A stretch of DNA of 64,000 bases from Pedobacter cryoconitis (GCF_014207135.1 NZ_JACHCC010000014.1:124001-188000), one strand, 5' to 3'; shown: positions 27,586 to 37,089, counted from the first letter of the stretch. The notes: generated by a model from the letters alone, not told the origin. Made by a program: numbers and translations.

Positions 27586-28956
27586 TTAATACATTCTGGC
27601 GACTGTTAAACCTGGCGTTGTTAAATCCACCTGGGCTCTGGAATCATATATTATTTTTGGTACATCCTGAACCGCATCAGCCTTTTTCCCTCCGGCAATA
27701 CTTAAAGGTTTCGGCAGACAACGCTGGATCAGCGGATCTGAGAGATCGCCGAAAGCCAGTAAAGGAAGTACACTCAGTTCGTCCGCAGAAAGGTCCGGTA
27801 TTAATCCATTGCTGTAATCTCCTTTCCCGGCCGAATTATAGAGTTTAAAAATCATGGGATAGATCTCCCATTTTGGTACTATCTGGGGGCTTCTGTAATC
27901 TTTAATCACAAAACTGGCCATATCCTTACCCAAAGTTTGCTGCCCCAGCTGAATCACGGCAATATAAGGTCTGAGTGCATTGATCAGGAGTTCTGCTGCC
28001 GAAGCAGTATGACTTCCGGTTAGTATATAAACCCGGTTTAAACCCAGGCGATAAGTCGAAGCTGTTGCAAAACTCATCCACTGACCTGCCCCAACCCTAT
28101 TCATTTCAACTGCAAAGCTACTTTTCCGGGTACCCGCTTTTGCATTCCCCCTGTATTCTACAAAGATGTCCCCTTCTCTGGCATTCGGACTTATCATAGC
28201 TGCTAAAGTTGCTGCTACCGGCACACTCCCTCCCGGATTGTACCGCACATCGAGAATAAGTTCCTGTACCTGCTTTTGCTTAAAATAAGTAAAGGCCTGT
28301 CTTAATTTGTCCAGTGCTGTATTTTCAAAAGAATTCAAAAAAAGATAGCCAAATATCTTACCACCGGACTGAAAAACTTTATAAGTATAAACAGGGTCTT
28401 CTGTATTTATCAAGCGTGAGACTGTAGTTACCCCGGTTTTTCCTTCCAGTTCCAGTACTACGACCTGCCCGTTAATACTATTGGTGGTCAAAGCGGCTAT
28501 ATTACCTGCCACAGGTATACTTCCATTAATCGTTCTGATAACATCTCCACGTTTTAAACCAGTATCTTCAGCTCTTGACCCAGGAACAACCAGACTGATT
28601 ACCGTTTGTACCTGACCATCGCTATTTTGCAGCGTAATCCAGTCAAATCCAAAAGTATGAACCAGTGAGGGTGGGTAAGTTTCAGGCATATCCGGGTTGA
28701 CCAGGGCTGAAAACCGGTCAGTGCCATTTTTGATCTCTTTAAAAAAACTACCAGGAGCCTGACTAAAACCAGGTTTTGCTGGTAGACTTGTATTCCAGTA
28801 ATAATAAACTTTCATACTGTCCAATATCCAGGAATTGATGTTTTCCTGACTGCCGGCAGGGTAATCAGGCTTGTCCTCCGACTTTCTGCAACTGCTGAGC
28901 AAGAAGACCGTCAGGTTTATCAGCAGAATTTTGAACAGCAGTGCATTTGATTTCAT
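27586..28956 (-). CDS. S41-family (C-terminal processing type) peptidase lipoprotein
   Basis: A 456-residue protein with a lipoprotein signal (LLSSC, Cys23), a PDZ-like region (about 105-180, RGDVIRTINGS) and an S41 tail-specific protease domain. The catalytic Ser lies in TGSHTASAAELLINAL (about residue 316) and the Lys in LGKDMASF (about 343); the RYNPGG turn before them is typical. It would cleave proteins in the periplasm or on the outer membrane. It lies 79 bases upstream of the sigma gene on the same strand, so a link to receptor signalling (for example processing of FecR) is possible but not shown. Confidence 0.88.
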   Translation of the reverse strand: MKSNALLFKILLINLTVFLLSSCRKSEDKPDYPAGSQENINSWILDSMKVYYYWNTSLPAKPGFSQAPGSFFKEIKNGTDRFSALVNPDMPETYPPSLVHTFGFDWITLQNSDGQVQTVISLVVPGSRAEDTGLKRGDVIRTINGSIPVAGNIAALTTNSINGQVVVLELEGKTGVTTVSRLINTEDPVYTYKVFQSGGKIFGYLFLNSFENTALDKLRQAFTYFKQKQVQELILDVRYNPGGSVPVAATLAAMISPNAREGDIFVEYRGNAKAGTRKSSFAVEMNRVGAGQWMSFATASTYRLGLNRVYILTGSHTASAAELLINALRPYIAVIQLGQQTLGKDMASFVIKDYRSPQIVPKWEIYPMIFKLYNSAGKGDYSNGLIPDLSADELSVLPLLAFGDLSDPLIQRCLPKPLSIAGGKKADAVQDVPKIIYDSRAQVDLTTPGLTVARMY

Positions 28957-29085
28957 AGGACCTTATCATCAGAGATCATAAAAATAGTTTCCCTATATAA
29001 AGTTTATATTAAGATAAAAACATATCATTTCGGAAAAACACCATTCAACCAATTTTTATATACTTTTATATTTTAAATATTCATT

Positions 29086-29928
29086 ATGATCAAAAGAACA
29101 ATTATTGCAGCCCTTTTTCTACTTTTTTCTGGCGCGCAATTATTTGCACAGCGACTGATTATCGGAACCTATAACCTGCGTAACGATAATAAGGGCGATA
29201 TTGGTAACCTGTGGGTACAAAGAGCTCCCATTGTAGCTGACCTTTTACGTTTTCATCAGTACGATATCTTTGGAATCCAGGAAGGGTTCAAAAATCAGCT
29301 CGACGATATCAATAACGCATTACCGGAATATGCCCATTACGGATTGGGCCGCGATGATGGAAAAGATGGAGGGGAACACTCTTCTATTTTTTACCGCAGG
29401 GATAAATTCAAACTCTTAAAAAAAGGTGATTTCTGGCTGTCACAGACACCGGATCAACCTGGATTGGGTTGGGATGCAACCTGCTGTAACCGTATCTGCA
29501 GCTGGGTTGAGTTGCAGGAAATTAAAACCGGCAGGAAATTTTACTACTTCAATGCACATTTTGATCATCAGGGAAAAATTGCAAGGGTAGAAAGCAGTAA
29601 ACTGGTATTGAGTAAAATGAAGGCTATTGCCGGAAACGAACCAGCTATCTTTACCGGAGACCTGAATGGCGGGCATGATAGTGAATGGTATTTAACACTC
29701 GCTGGTTCAGGTTATCTGAAAGATACCTTTAACCAGGTTAGCCATCCTTATCTGAATAATCCTTCATTTAATGAATTTGGTCAACAACTGGAAGGGACTG
29801 AAGTTATAGATCATGTTTTCGTAACGAAAGACTTTAAAGCAGACCGGTGGGGTGTTTTAACAGATTCTTATCATGGAAAATATCCTTCAGATCACTTCCC
29901 TGTCCTGGTAGAGGTTACGCTGAAATAG
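29086..29928 (+). CDS. Exported endonuclease/exonuclease/phosphatase (EEP) family hydrolase
   Basis: A 280-residue protein with a signal peptide ending near residue 21 (LFA-QRLI). EEP-fold motifs in order: GTYNLRNDN (about 26-34), GIQEG with the metal-binding Glu, YFNAHFDHQG, FTGDLNG, and the C-terminal SDHFPV. Members hydrolyse phosphodiesters or phosphomonoesters in nucleic acids, lipids or inositol phosphates; in exported single-domain proteins of this kind the substrate is usually unknown. Its last 14 bases overlap the end of the convergent regulator gene. Confidence 0.87.
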   Translation: MIKRTIIAALFLLFSGAQLFAQRLIIGTYNLRNDNKGDIGNLWVQRAPIVADLLRFHQYDIFGIQEGFKNQLDDINNALPEYAHYGLGRDDGKDGGEHSSIFYRRDKFKLLKKGDFWLSQTPDQPGLGWDATCCNRICSWVELQEIKTGRKFYYFNAHFDHQGKIARVESSKLVLSKMKAIAGNEPAIFTGDLNGGHDSEWYLTLAGSGYLKDTFNQVSHPYLNNPSFNEFGQQLEGTEVIDHVFVTKDFKADRWGVLTDSYHGKYPSDHFPVLVEVTLK

Positions 29929-30541
29929 ATTGGGTACTGATCCTGTAAGCACATCTTCTGTCTCCGGAGACTATGTGGTCCTGTCGAACGATAGTTACCC
30001 CTTCTCCAAGCACAAATCTGAACACATTGAGCTCCGAAGAACAGAAGCCCTGACAGGAAGTAGCAGCCGCACAAATCGGGCAGTGGTTTTCAATCAGTAA
30101 ATACCCCTCTTCATCCTTATGGTACTCTGCCATATAGCCTTCTCTGCTCCTGATTTCTGTCAGTTTTGCAATCCGTCCTTCCAGCTCCTGAAATGGATCC
30201 AGTTCCTTAAGATACTTTTCTTTCCCTGTCTGTTCACTTACATCAATCACTGTCTGAAGTGCAGCATTTCCCAAAGTACTTCTGATAATATCAATCAGTT
30301 TTACGGTAAGCTCTGCATGCGTATCCGGAAACTCAGCATTTCCCTGAGCTGTTAAACTAAAAAACTGTTTAGGTCTTCCTACCCCCACTGATTCATTTTC
30401 GGCTTTAATCAAACCTTCTTCCGTAAACTTCAGTAATTGCAACCTGGCCCCCTCCTTTGTCATCCCCAGCTCCTGCGCAATCTCAGCAGCTGTTAATGCT
30501 CCACGGGTTTTCAGCAACATCAAAAATCTGTTTGTCATCAT
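29915..30541 (-). CDS. SufR-like HTH regulator with Cys cluster
   Basis: A 208-residue regulator: N-terminal winged HTH (about 5-60, GALTAAEIAQELGMTKEGARL) and a C-terminal domain with ENHCPICAAATSCQGFC. Cys154, Cys157, Cys163, Cys167 and a later Cys197 resemble the iron-sulfur-binding end of SufR-type (DeoR-like) repressors. An Fe-S cluster would let it sense iron, redox or NO; this is inference from the cysteines. It diverges from the DUF2480-RND efflux operon, and a perfect 10-bp inverted repeat begins six bases upstream of its ATG. No suf genes are nearby, so its target is more likely the efflux operon than cluster assembly. Confidence 0.8.
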   Translation of the reverse strand: MMTNRFLMLLKTRGALTAAEIAQELGMTKEGARLQLLKFTEEGLIKAENESVGVGRPKQFFSLTAQGNAEFPDTHAELTVKLIDIIRSTLGNAALQTVIDVSEQTGKEKYLKELDPFQELEGRIAKLTEIRSREGYMAEYHKDEEGYLLIENHCPICAAATSCQGFCSSELNVFRFVLGEGVTIVRQDHIVSGDRRCAYRISTQSISA

Positions 30542-30546
30542 AAATT

Positions 30547-30574
30547 AATAAAACAAGTGTTTGGTTGTTTTATT
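30547..30574. promoter_or_regulatory. Candidate operator of the SufR-like regulator
   Basis: AATAAAACAA (30547-30556) and TTGTTTTATT (30565-30574) are exact reverse complements separated by eight bases. The right half contains the -33 TTG of the rightward promoter and the left half nearly touches the regulator start codon, so a bound dimer could block both genes. Confidence 0.6.
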
Positions 30575-30593
30575 AACAAAAGTACTAACTTTG
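30565..30593 (+). promoter_or_regulatory. Bacteroidota-type promoter for the DUF2480-RND operon
   Basis: TTG (30565-30567), an 18-base spacer, then TAACTTTG (30586-30593), an exact fit to the TAnnTTTG -7 box. Transcription would begin near 30600 and leave a leader of about 265 bases before the DUF2480 start, with a GGGC/GCCC stem shortly before the ATG and an AGCCTTT/AAAGGCT stem near 30772-30787. Confidence 0.6.
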
Positions 30594-30867
30594 CTGAACA
30601 TATTCAGATATACCGACCATAATTATAGCATTTAAAAGATAAAACCGGTTTATACTGATGTATTCGTTCACCATTTAAACAAATGTTATGTCTTTAACAA
30701 TACATGAAATTGCCATCCTGTTTGCAGGGCCCGGGCAGGAAAAAAAACCTTAACACAACGAACCTTTCTTAGCCTTTAAAAGGCTTAAAAACAAATATCT
30801 ACTTAAAAAAACAAATTAAGCGGGCAGGAATTTCTATGCCCAAAATTCAAACTAAATCCAGGAGAAT

Positions 30868-31377
30868 ATGGAAGAAATTATAAACAAAGTAGAGCTCAGC
30901 GGCCTGCTTACCCTTGACCTGATTAATTACAAACCCCTGAAAAACGAATATGCCACATTTGACATCATGCCCTATTTATTTCAGGGTTTTCTGCTCAAGG
31001 AAAAGGTATTCAGGGTAGATATGATACAGGTAGACTGGAGCAGCTTTCAGGATAAAGAAGTTATTCTCTATTGTTCAAACGATGCCATAGTTCCGTACTG
31101 GGCATATGTCCTGATTACCTCCCTGCTCAAACCTTACACCAATACCATCCTGTATGCAACTCATCAGGATCATCAGGAGCTGATCTGGATGGAAAGAGTC
31201 AGAAAAATTGACTACAGCCATTTCAGTGATAAGAAAGTGGTACTCAAAGCAAGTACAATTATCCCTCCCGAAATCTATATCTGTGCAGCAGGACAACTGA
31301 TGGATCAGGTACAAAGCCTGATGTGGGGAGAAGCAGGCTCACCAGTAATGATTTATAAAAAGAAAAAAACAGTTTAA
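30868..31377 (+). CDS. DUF2480 family protein
   Basis: A 169-residue protein that matches the DUF2480 family by its whole course: INKVELSGLLTLDL, FDIMPYLFQGFLLKEKVFR, VDWSSFQDKEVILYCSNDAIVPYWAY and a KKKK end. The family is common in Bacteroidota, usually cytoplasmic and without a known role. GGAGA lies four bases before the ATG, an unusually good ribosome-binding site for this group. It is the first gene of the efflux operon, ten bases before the adaptor gene. Its single Cys residues do not form a metal motif. Confidence 0.85.
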   Translation: MEEIINKVELSGLLTLDLINYKPLKNEYATFDIMPYLFQGFLLKEKVFRVDMIQVDWSSFQDKEVILYCSNDAIVPYWAYVLITSLLKPYTNTILYATHQDHQELIWMERVRKIDYSHFSDKKVVLKASTIIPPEIYICAAGQLMDQVQSLMWGEAGSPVMIYKKKKTV

Positions 31378-31387
31378 AATCCAAAGA

Positions 31388-32515
31388 ATGAAAACTACAA
31401 TAATTTACATCTGCCTTTCAGCCACCCTGATTTTAGCCTCCTGCGGGACTGCTCAAAAACCTGATCAGCAGGAAACATTAAAAGCGTACCCGGTACTTTC
31501 TGTCCTTCCACAGCAGGTTGATCTTTCAGCAGAATATCCTGTCACGCTGCAGGGAGAACAGACTGTAGAAATCCGGTCCAAAATAGATGGGTATATAGAA
31601 AAGGTCTATGTGACCGAGGGAACCCCTGTGCGTCAGGGGCAGCCCCTGTTTAAAATAGATGCCAATAGTTTTGAGCAGGAAACGAATAGCAAAAAAGCGG
31701 CTGTATTAGCCGCCCAGGCCAATCTGGAAACGGCCAGCATCCAAACCGAAAGGACGAAAGTTCTGGTTGAGAAAAAGATTGTCAATTCTTTTGAACTGAC
31801 CTCAGCCAGAAACGTTGAGCAAGTCAAAAGAGCAGAGTTGAATCAGGCAAAGGCCGACCTTTCAGCAGCAAGATCTAAACTCGCCTTCACCAATATAGTA
31901 AGCCCCATCAATGGCACGGTAGGAAGCCTGCCTTATAAAATCGGAAGCCTGGTCAGCAGTACATCCGAAGCCGCGCTCACCACTATTGCCAATACTAAAA
32001 AAGTCTATGCTTATTTTTCTCTCAGTCAGCAGCAACTGAGTGCATTTTTGAAACAATACAGCGGAAATCAGCCAAATGATAAATTCAGGAATATGCCTGA
32101 AGTTGCATTGGTGATGCCCGACGGAGAAGTTTACCAGCCAAAAGGCAGAATTGAGACACTCAGCGGCGTATTGAATTCGGCTACCGGTGCGGCTAATTTC
32201 AAAGCCGTATTTCCAAATCCGGAAGCTAAACTCTGGAGCGGTGCCAGTGCCACTATCCGGATTCCTTCGCACCTCAAAGGAGCCATCCTGGCTCCTAAAT
32301 CAGCTACATTCGAATTACAGGGCAAATACTTTGTTTTCAAAGTAGATCAGCAACATGTTATCCATCATACCTCTATAGAAATCATGGACGCCGTCACAGA
32401 AAAAGACTATGTAGTTACCAAAGGGCTGGTTGCCGGCGATCAGATCGTAACAGAAGGCCTTGGGAATCTGAAAAACGGGATGAAAATTAAACCCAATCCT
32501 TCCACAACGAAATAA
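31388..32515 (+). CDS. RND efflux periplasmic adaptor (AcrA/MexA-like lipoprotein)
   Basis: A 375-residue membrane fusion protein: lipoprotein signal (LILASC, Cys19), lipoyl/barrel-sandwich halves (about 60-90, EIRSKIDGYIEKVYVTEGTPV, and about 165-185, NIVSPINGTVG), a helical hairpin between them (about 95-155, rich in Ala, Gln and Lys), a beta-barrel and a membrane-proximal domain ending DQIVTEGLGNLKNGMKI. It links the inner-membrane pump encoded next with the TolC-like channel. It is tightly spaced between DUF2480 and the pump gene. Confidence 0.92.
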   Translation: MKTTIIYICLSATLILASCGTAQKPDQQETLKAYPVLSVLPQQVDLSAEYPVTLQGEQTVEIRSKIDGYIEKVYVTEGTPVRQGQPLFKIDANSFEQETNSKKAAVLAAQANLETASIQTERTKVLVEKKIVNSFELTSARNVEQVKRAELNQAKADLSAARSKLAFTNIVSPINGTVGSLPYKIGSLVSSTSEAALTTIANTKKVYAYFSLSQQQLSAFLKQYSGNQPNDKFRNMPEVALVMPDGEVYQPKGRIETLSGVLNSATGAANFKAVFPNPEAKLWSGASATIRIPSHLKGAILAPKSATFELQGKYFVFKVDQQHVIHHTSIEIMDAVTEKDYVVTKGLVAGDQIVTEGLGNLKNGMKIKPNPSTTK

Positions 32516-32524
32516 AAAAGCGCC

Positions 32525-35500
32525 ATGTTAAAAAAATTTATAGAGAACCCGGTATTATCTACGGTAATATCGATCATCATTGTCATTCTGGGTTTATTAG
32601 GACTATCCTCTCTGCCCATCTCACAGTATCCGGAGATTGCGCCGCCTACCGTGTCGGTTACAGCTGCCTATCAGGGTGCCAGTTCAAACGTAGTCCTGAA
32701 AAGCGTTATTGTTCCGCTCGAAGAGCAGATCAATGGGGTAGAAAACATGACCTACATGACTTCTACGGCCAGTAATAATGGAAGTGCAAAAATCACGATC
32801 TTCTTTAAACAGGGAACGGATCCTGATCAGGCTGCCATTAACGTACAAAACAGGGTAACCAAAGCGACCAGCCTGTTACCTGAAGAAGTGATCAAAGCTG
32901 GGATTACTACAACCAAACAGCTAAGCAGTGAGGCTTTCAGTTTTCTGCTGTACAGTAACAATCCCGAATACGACCAGAAATTCCTGGATAATTATTTAAG
33001 GATTAACATTATGCCTCAATTAAAACGGGTCAATGGTGTCGGTGGTACCGAAATTTACGGAAACCAGGAATATGCCATGAGAATCTGGCTCAAACCAGAT
33101 GCAATGGCGAGTCAGGGTTTAGTACCCGATGATATTCTGGCTGCCCTGAAAGAACAAAATATTGAAGCTGCACCTGGTAAACTCGGCGAAAACAGTAAAC
33201 AGTCCGTTCAGTATACCCTAAAGTATACCGGCCGGCTGGAAGAGACCAGACAGTTTGAAGATATAGTACTCCGCAGTGCCAAACAAGGGGGCCTGTTACG
33301 GTTAAAAGATGTTGCACAAATAGAATTCGGGGCACAGGATTATACCACATCCCTGTTTACCCAGGGAAAAGTTTCCTCCGGAGGTGCCATCAGTCAAACC
33401 TCAGGTGCAAATGCCAGGGAACTGATTATTGCCTGCGAGAAAATCTTAAAAGAAGCTTCCAAAGATTTCCCTCCCGGTGTGGAATACCATGCTTTTTTAA
33501 ATGCCAACGATTTCCTGGACGCTTCCATTGAAAAAGTGATTTATACTTTAGTTGAAGCATTTATCTTGGTTTTCATTGTTGTATTTATCTTTTTACAGGA
33601 TCTCCGGTCTACACTGATCCCTGCTATTGCAGTACCTGTAGCGATTATTGGAACCTTCTTCTTTCTTAAACTTTTTGGTTTCACCATTAATCTGCTGACT
33701 TTATTTGCCCTGGTACTGGCTATTGGTATTGTAGTGGACGATGCTATCGTCGTTGTCGAAGCCGTTCATGCCAAATTGGATCAGGGGGCCAAATCTGCTA
33801 AAAAAGCGACTTTGCATGCCATGAGTGAAATCAGCGGGGCAATCATATCCATTACCCTGATTATGTCTGCGGTATTTCTTCCTGTTACCTTTATCACAGG
33901 ATCTGCCGGCGTATTTTATAAACAGTTTGGTTTAACACTGGCCGTGGCCATTGTGATTTCGGCCATCAATGCATTGACGCTCAGCCCTGCTTTATGTGCT
34001 ATTTTCCTCAAACCACATCAGGCAGATGATCATACCGTTACAACAGGTTTCATGCCTAAATTCTACGCAGGTTTCAACGCTGCATTCGAGGCAGTGACTC
34101 ATAAATATATCGCTGGTGTCAGGTTCCTAATTCGCAGAAAATGGATCTCTCTGGCTGGAATCGCTGTATTTGCTGGTATCTTTTATTTCCTGATCAGGAC
34201 TACACCAACAGGTTTTGTGCCTAATGAAGATAGCGGGGCAATTTTTGGAGATATCATCCTCCCTCCTGCTTCTACACTGGCAAGAACCGAAGAAATTATC
34301 GGCCAGGTAGATAGTATCGCCAGAAGTATTCCAGAAATTGAGCTCTCTTCGAGATTAGCAGGAATGGATCTGATTAATGGATTTGGGGGTTCTTATGGCG
34401 CCATATTTATCCGGTTAAAACCCTGGAAAGAAAGGAAAGGTAAAAATCAGGATGCCAATAGTATAGTCGGCCAGTTATTTGCCAAAACAAGTCATATTAA
34501 AGGAGCAAATGTGATCTTTTTCGCAGCCCCGACCCTTCAGGGATTTGGTAATAACAACGGATTCGAACTTCAGTTACAAGACAAAACAGGCGGAAGTCTA
34601 AAAGATTTCGATCACAACATCAGCAAATTTATGGCTGCCTTACAGCAAAGGCCTGAGATCCTTTACGCGGCTACCCCTTTTAATATAGGTTTTCCTGAAC
34701 TGGAGGTTAATGTAAATATTGCCAGATGTAAGGATGCCGGAGTAAATGTAAAGACAGTCCTCAATACACTTCAGGGTTATTTTGGAGGGCTATACGCTTC
34801 GGACTTCAATAAATTTGGTAAACAATACCGGGTGATGATGCAATCAGGCCCTGATTTCAGGGGAAAAGAAGCTGATATGAATAAAGTTTTTGTCAGAACT
34901 GCTCAAGGAGTGATGGCACCAATTACTGAATTTGTCACACTCCGGAAAACCTACGGCCCTGAGTTCATCAACAGATTTAATTTATATACCTCGACCACAG
35001 TTACCGGAACACCAAATAAAGGTTTCAGCTCGGGAGATGCCATTAAAGCAATCAACGAAGTTGCGGAACAAACCCTGGGCCGTGGTTATACCCACGAATT
35101 TTCGGGCTTAACCAGAGAGGAACTTTCCAGCGGCAGTCAGACCACGCTGATATTCGCGCTCTGTCTGGTCTTTATCTATTTCCTGCTCAGCGCACAATAC
35201 AAGAGCTATATCCTGCCTTTTGCGGTACTGCTATCGCTACCAGTTGGTCTGGCCGGTGCATTTATCTTCGCTTATCTTTTCGGAGTGGATAATAATATTT
35301 TCCTTCAGATCAGTCTGATCATGCTGATTGGTTTACTGGCCAAAAATGCCATTCTGATTGTAGAGTTTGCCTTAATACACAGAATCAGCGGCAGAAGTAT
35401 TACCCAGTCAGCCATCTTTGGGGCTAAAGCCAGACTAAGACCAATCCTGATGACTTCTTTCGCTTTTATATTTGGTCTTGTTCCTTTAATGCTGGCTACT

Positions 35501-35689
35501 GGTGCAGGCGCACTCAGTAATAAATCGATCGGAACAGCAGCTGTCGGAGGAATGCTCATTGGCACCGTATTCGGCATCTTTATCATCCCTGTACTATTCA
35601 TCATTTTCCAGGCTTTACATGAAAAAATATCTGGTTCACCACATCCGGCCAATGAACCATTACCTATTCCAGAAATCATTTATAATTAA
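32525..35689 (+). CDS. RND efflux pump (AcrB/HAE1 type)
   Basis: A 1054-residue inner-membrane drug/proton antiporter. The typical start (MLKKFIENPVLSTVISIII), two large periplasmic loops and twelve membrane helices are present. The proton-relay residues are seen in GIVVDDAIVVVEAVH (helix 4) and LLAKNAILIVEFA (helix 10). Length and order match AcrB. Substrates are probably hydrophobic compounds or dyes, as for HAE1 pumps; nothing more specific can be read. It is separated from the adaptor gene by nine bases and from the channel gene by four. Confidence 0.94.
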   Translation: MLKKFIENPVLSTVISIIIVILGLLGLSSLPISQYPEIAPPTVSVTAAYQGASSNVVLKSVIVPLEEQINGVENMTYMTSTASNNGSAKITIFFKQGTDPDQAAINVQNRVTKATSLLPEEVIKAGITTTKQLSSEAFSFLLYSNNPEYDQKFLDNYLRINIMPQLKRVNGVGGTEIYGNQEYAMRIWLKPDAMASQGLVPDDILAALKEQNIEAAPGKLGENSKQSVQYTLKYTGRLEETRQFEDIVLRSAKQGGLLRLKDVAQIEFGAQDYTTSLFTQGKVSSGGAISQTSGANARELIIACEKILKEASKDFPPGVEYHAFLNANDFLDASIEKVIYTLVEAFILVFIVVFIFLQDLRSTLIPAIAVPVAIIGTFFFLKLFGFTINLLTLFALVLAIGIVVDDAIVVVEAVHAKLDQGAKSAKKATLHAMSEISGAIISITLIMSAVFLPVTFITGSAGVFYKQFGLTLAVAIVISAINALTLSPALCAIFLKPHQADDHTVTTGFMPKFYAGFNAAFEAVTHKYIAGVRFLIRRKWISLAGIAVFAGIFYFLIRTTPTGFVPNEDSGAIFGDIILPPASTLARTEEIIGQVDSIARSIPEIELSSRLAGMDLINGFGGSYGAIFIRLKPWKERKGKNQDANSIVGQLFAKTSHIKGANVIFFAAPTLQGFGNNNGFELQLQDKTGGSLKDFDHNISKFMAALQQRPEILYAATPFNIGFPELEVNVNIARCKDAGVNVKTVLNTLQGYFGGLYASDFNKFGKQYRVMMQSGPDFRGKEADMNKVFVRTAQGVMAPITEFVTLRKTYGPEFINRFNLYTSTTVTGTPNKGFSSGDAIKAINEVAEQTLGRGYTHEFSGLTREELSSGSQTTLIFALCLVFIYFLLSAQYKSYILPFAVLLSLPVGLAGAFIFAYLFGVDNNIFLQISLIMLIGLLAKNAILIVEFALIHRISGRSITQSAIFGAKARLRPILMTSFAFIFGLVPLMLATGAGALSNKSIGTAAVGGMLIGTVFGIFIIPVLFIIFQALHEKISGSPHPANEPLPIPEIIYN

Positions 35690-35693
35690 GAAG

Positions 35694-37088
35694 ATGAAAA
35701 CAAAATATCATCAGCTCCTGATTCCAGTACTCCTTGTCTCAGGATTATGGAGCTCGTGTAAGATTACAAAACCTTATGCCAAACCTGTTGTTCAAATCCC
35801 GGGACATTACCGCGATACAACAATTACCGATACCACCAATATAGCTGCACTTAAATGGTCAGAGTTGTTCACCGATACTGTATTACACCAGCTGATTAAC
35901 CAGGGTCTACAGGCTAACCTCGATCTTAAGATTGCTATTGAGCGGATCAACGAAGCTAAGGCTAACTTAAAACTGAGCAAAGCCGCATTTTTACCAGAGG
36001 TCAGTACCAATCTTTCTGTCAAACAATCCAAATTATCATTTCCTCAGGGATTTGGACTGGTTAACTCTTCTACGCAATATGAATTGGGGATTTCTACCGC
36101 CTGGGAACTTGATGTATGGGGTAAACTCAGCAGTGCAAAACGTGCTTCAATAGCCGGTTTATTAGCTTCGGATGCCGCTAAAAGAGCAGTACAGACACAA
36201 CTGATAGCCAATATCGCTAATTATTACTACGAACTCCTGGCACTCGATCAGCAAATGGTCGTCACACAGAAAACAGCTTTAAACCGGCAGGCAGAAGCAA
36301 ATACAATTAAAAATCTTTTTGAAAGCTCTGTACAGAACGGGGTGGCTGTTGTACAAAGTGAAGCCAGTTTCTATGAAGCAGACCTGGCCATTCCTGACAT
36401 TACACAAAAAATCAGAGAAACGGAGCATGCCCTGAGCATTTTACTGGCCCGTTCACCCGGAAAAATTGAAAGAACATCGCTGGAACAGCAAAAGATGAAC
36501 TATGATTTAAAACCTGGAATTCCGGCTCAGCTGCTCGCCAACAGACCCGATGTACAACAGGCTGAATATACTTTCAGAGAGACCTTTGAACAGGTGAATG
36601 TAGCCAGAACTTATTTCTACCCCGCACTAACAATAAGCGGAGCAGGAGGCTTTTCAAGTTTTGGCTTGAAACAGTGGTTTAACAGTGTCGGACTATTTGC
36701 AAACATCGCGGGAGGTTTAAGCCAGCCTCTTTTAAATAAAGGGATGAACCAGGCCAGATTAACAACTGCACAGGCCAGACAGAAACAGGCGCTTTATAAT
36801 TTCGAATTATCCTTATTAAAGGCAAGTCAGGAGGTATCAGATGCTTTATCTGCTTATCAGACGGCAGCCCAGAAAGAAGATAAAAGGAAGAAACAACTCA
36901 CTGCATTGACAAAAGCCGTATCCTTCAATAAAGAGTTACTGAACTACAGTAAAAACACGAATTATACAGATGTACTGACTGCCGAACAGAACCTGCTGAC
37001 AGCAGAATTAAAAGGGATCAGTGATCAAAGTCAGAAACTTCATGCTGTGGTTAATCTATACCGTGCCTTAGGTGGTGGATGGAATTAA
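35694..37088 (+). CDS. TolC-family outer-membrane efflux lipoprotein
   Basis: A 464-residue NodT/OprM-type channel. The ATG at 35694 follows the pump stop by four bases and puts a lipoprotein signal (LWSSC, Cys22) at the N-terminus; earlier starts would overlap the pump gene. Two long repeats of paired helices and strands are visible, each with the OEP pattern (LKIAIERINEAKANLKLSKAAFLPEV; VNVARTYFYPALTISG). It completes the tripartite pump. The last gene of the operon, it is followed directly by a large composite palindrome. Confidence 0.92.
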   Translation: MKTKYHQLLIPVLLVSGLWSSCKITKPYAKPVVQIPGHYRDTTITDTTNIAALKWSELFTDTVLHQLINQGLQANLDLKIAIERINEAKANLKLSKAAFLPEVSTNLSVKQSKLSFPQGFGLVNSSTQYELGISTAWELDVWGKLSSAKRASIAGLLASDAAKRAVQTQLIANIANYYYELLALDQQMVVTQKTALNRQAEANTIKNLFESSVQNGVAVVQSEASFYEADLAIPDITQKIRETEHALSILLARSPGKIERTSLEQQKMNYDLKPGIPAQLLANRPDVQQAEYTFRETFEQVNVARTYFYPALTISGAGGFSSFGLKQWFNSVGLFANIAGGLSQPLLNKGMNQARLTTAQARQKQALYNFELSLLKASQEVSDALSAYQTAAQKEDKRKKQLTALTKAVSFNKELLNYSKNTNYTDVLTAEQNLLTAELKGISDQSQKLHAVVNLYRALGGGWN

Positions 37089-37089
37089 C

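Noticed and set aside
29915-30541. suf iron-sulfur assembly locus
   Set aside because: The regulator resembles SufR, but no suf genes are present in the window.
35502-35693. A longer start for the TolC-like gene inside the pump gene
   Set aside because: It would read the end of the RND pump in another frame and bury the lipoprotein signal; the ATG at 35694 fits both spacing and signal.
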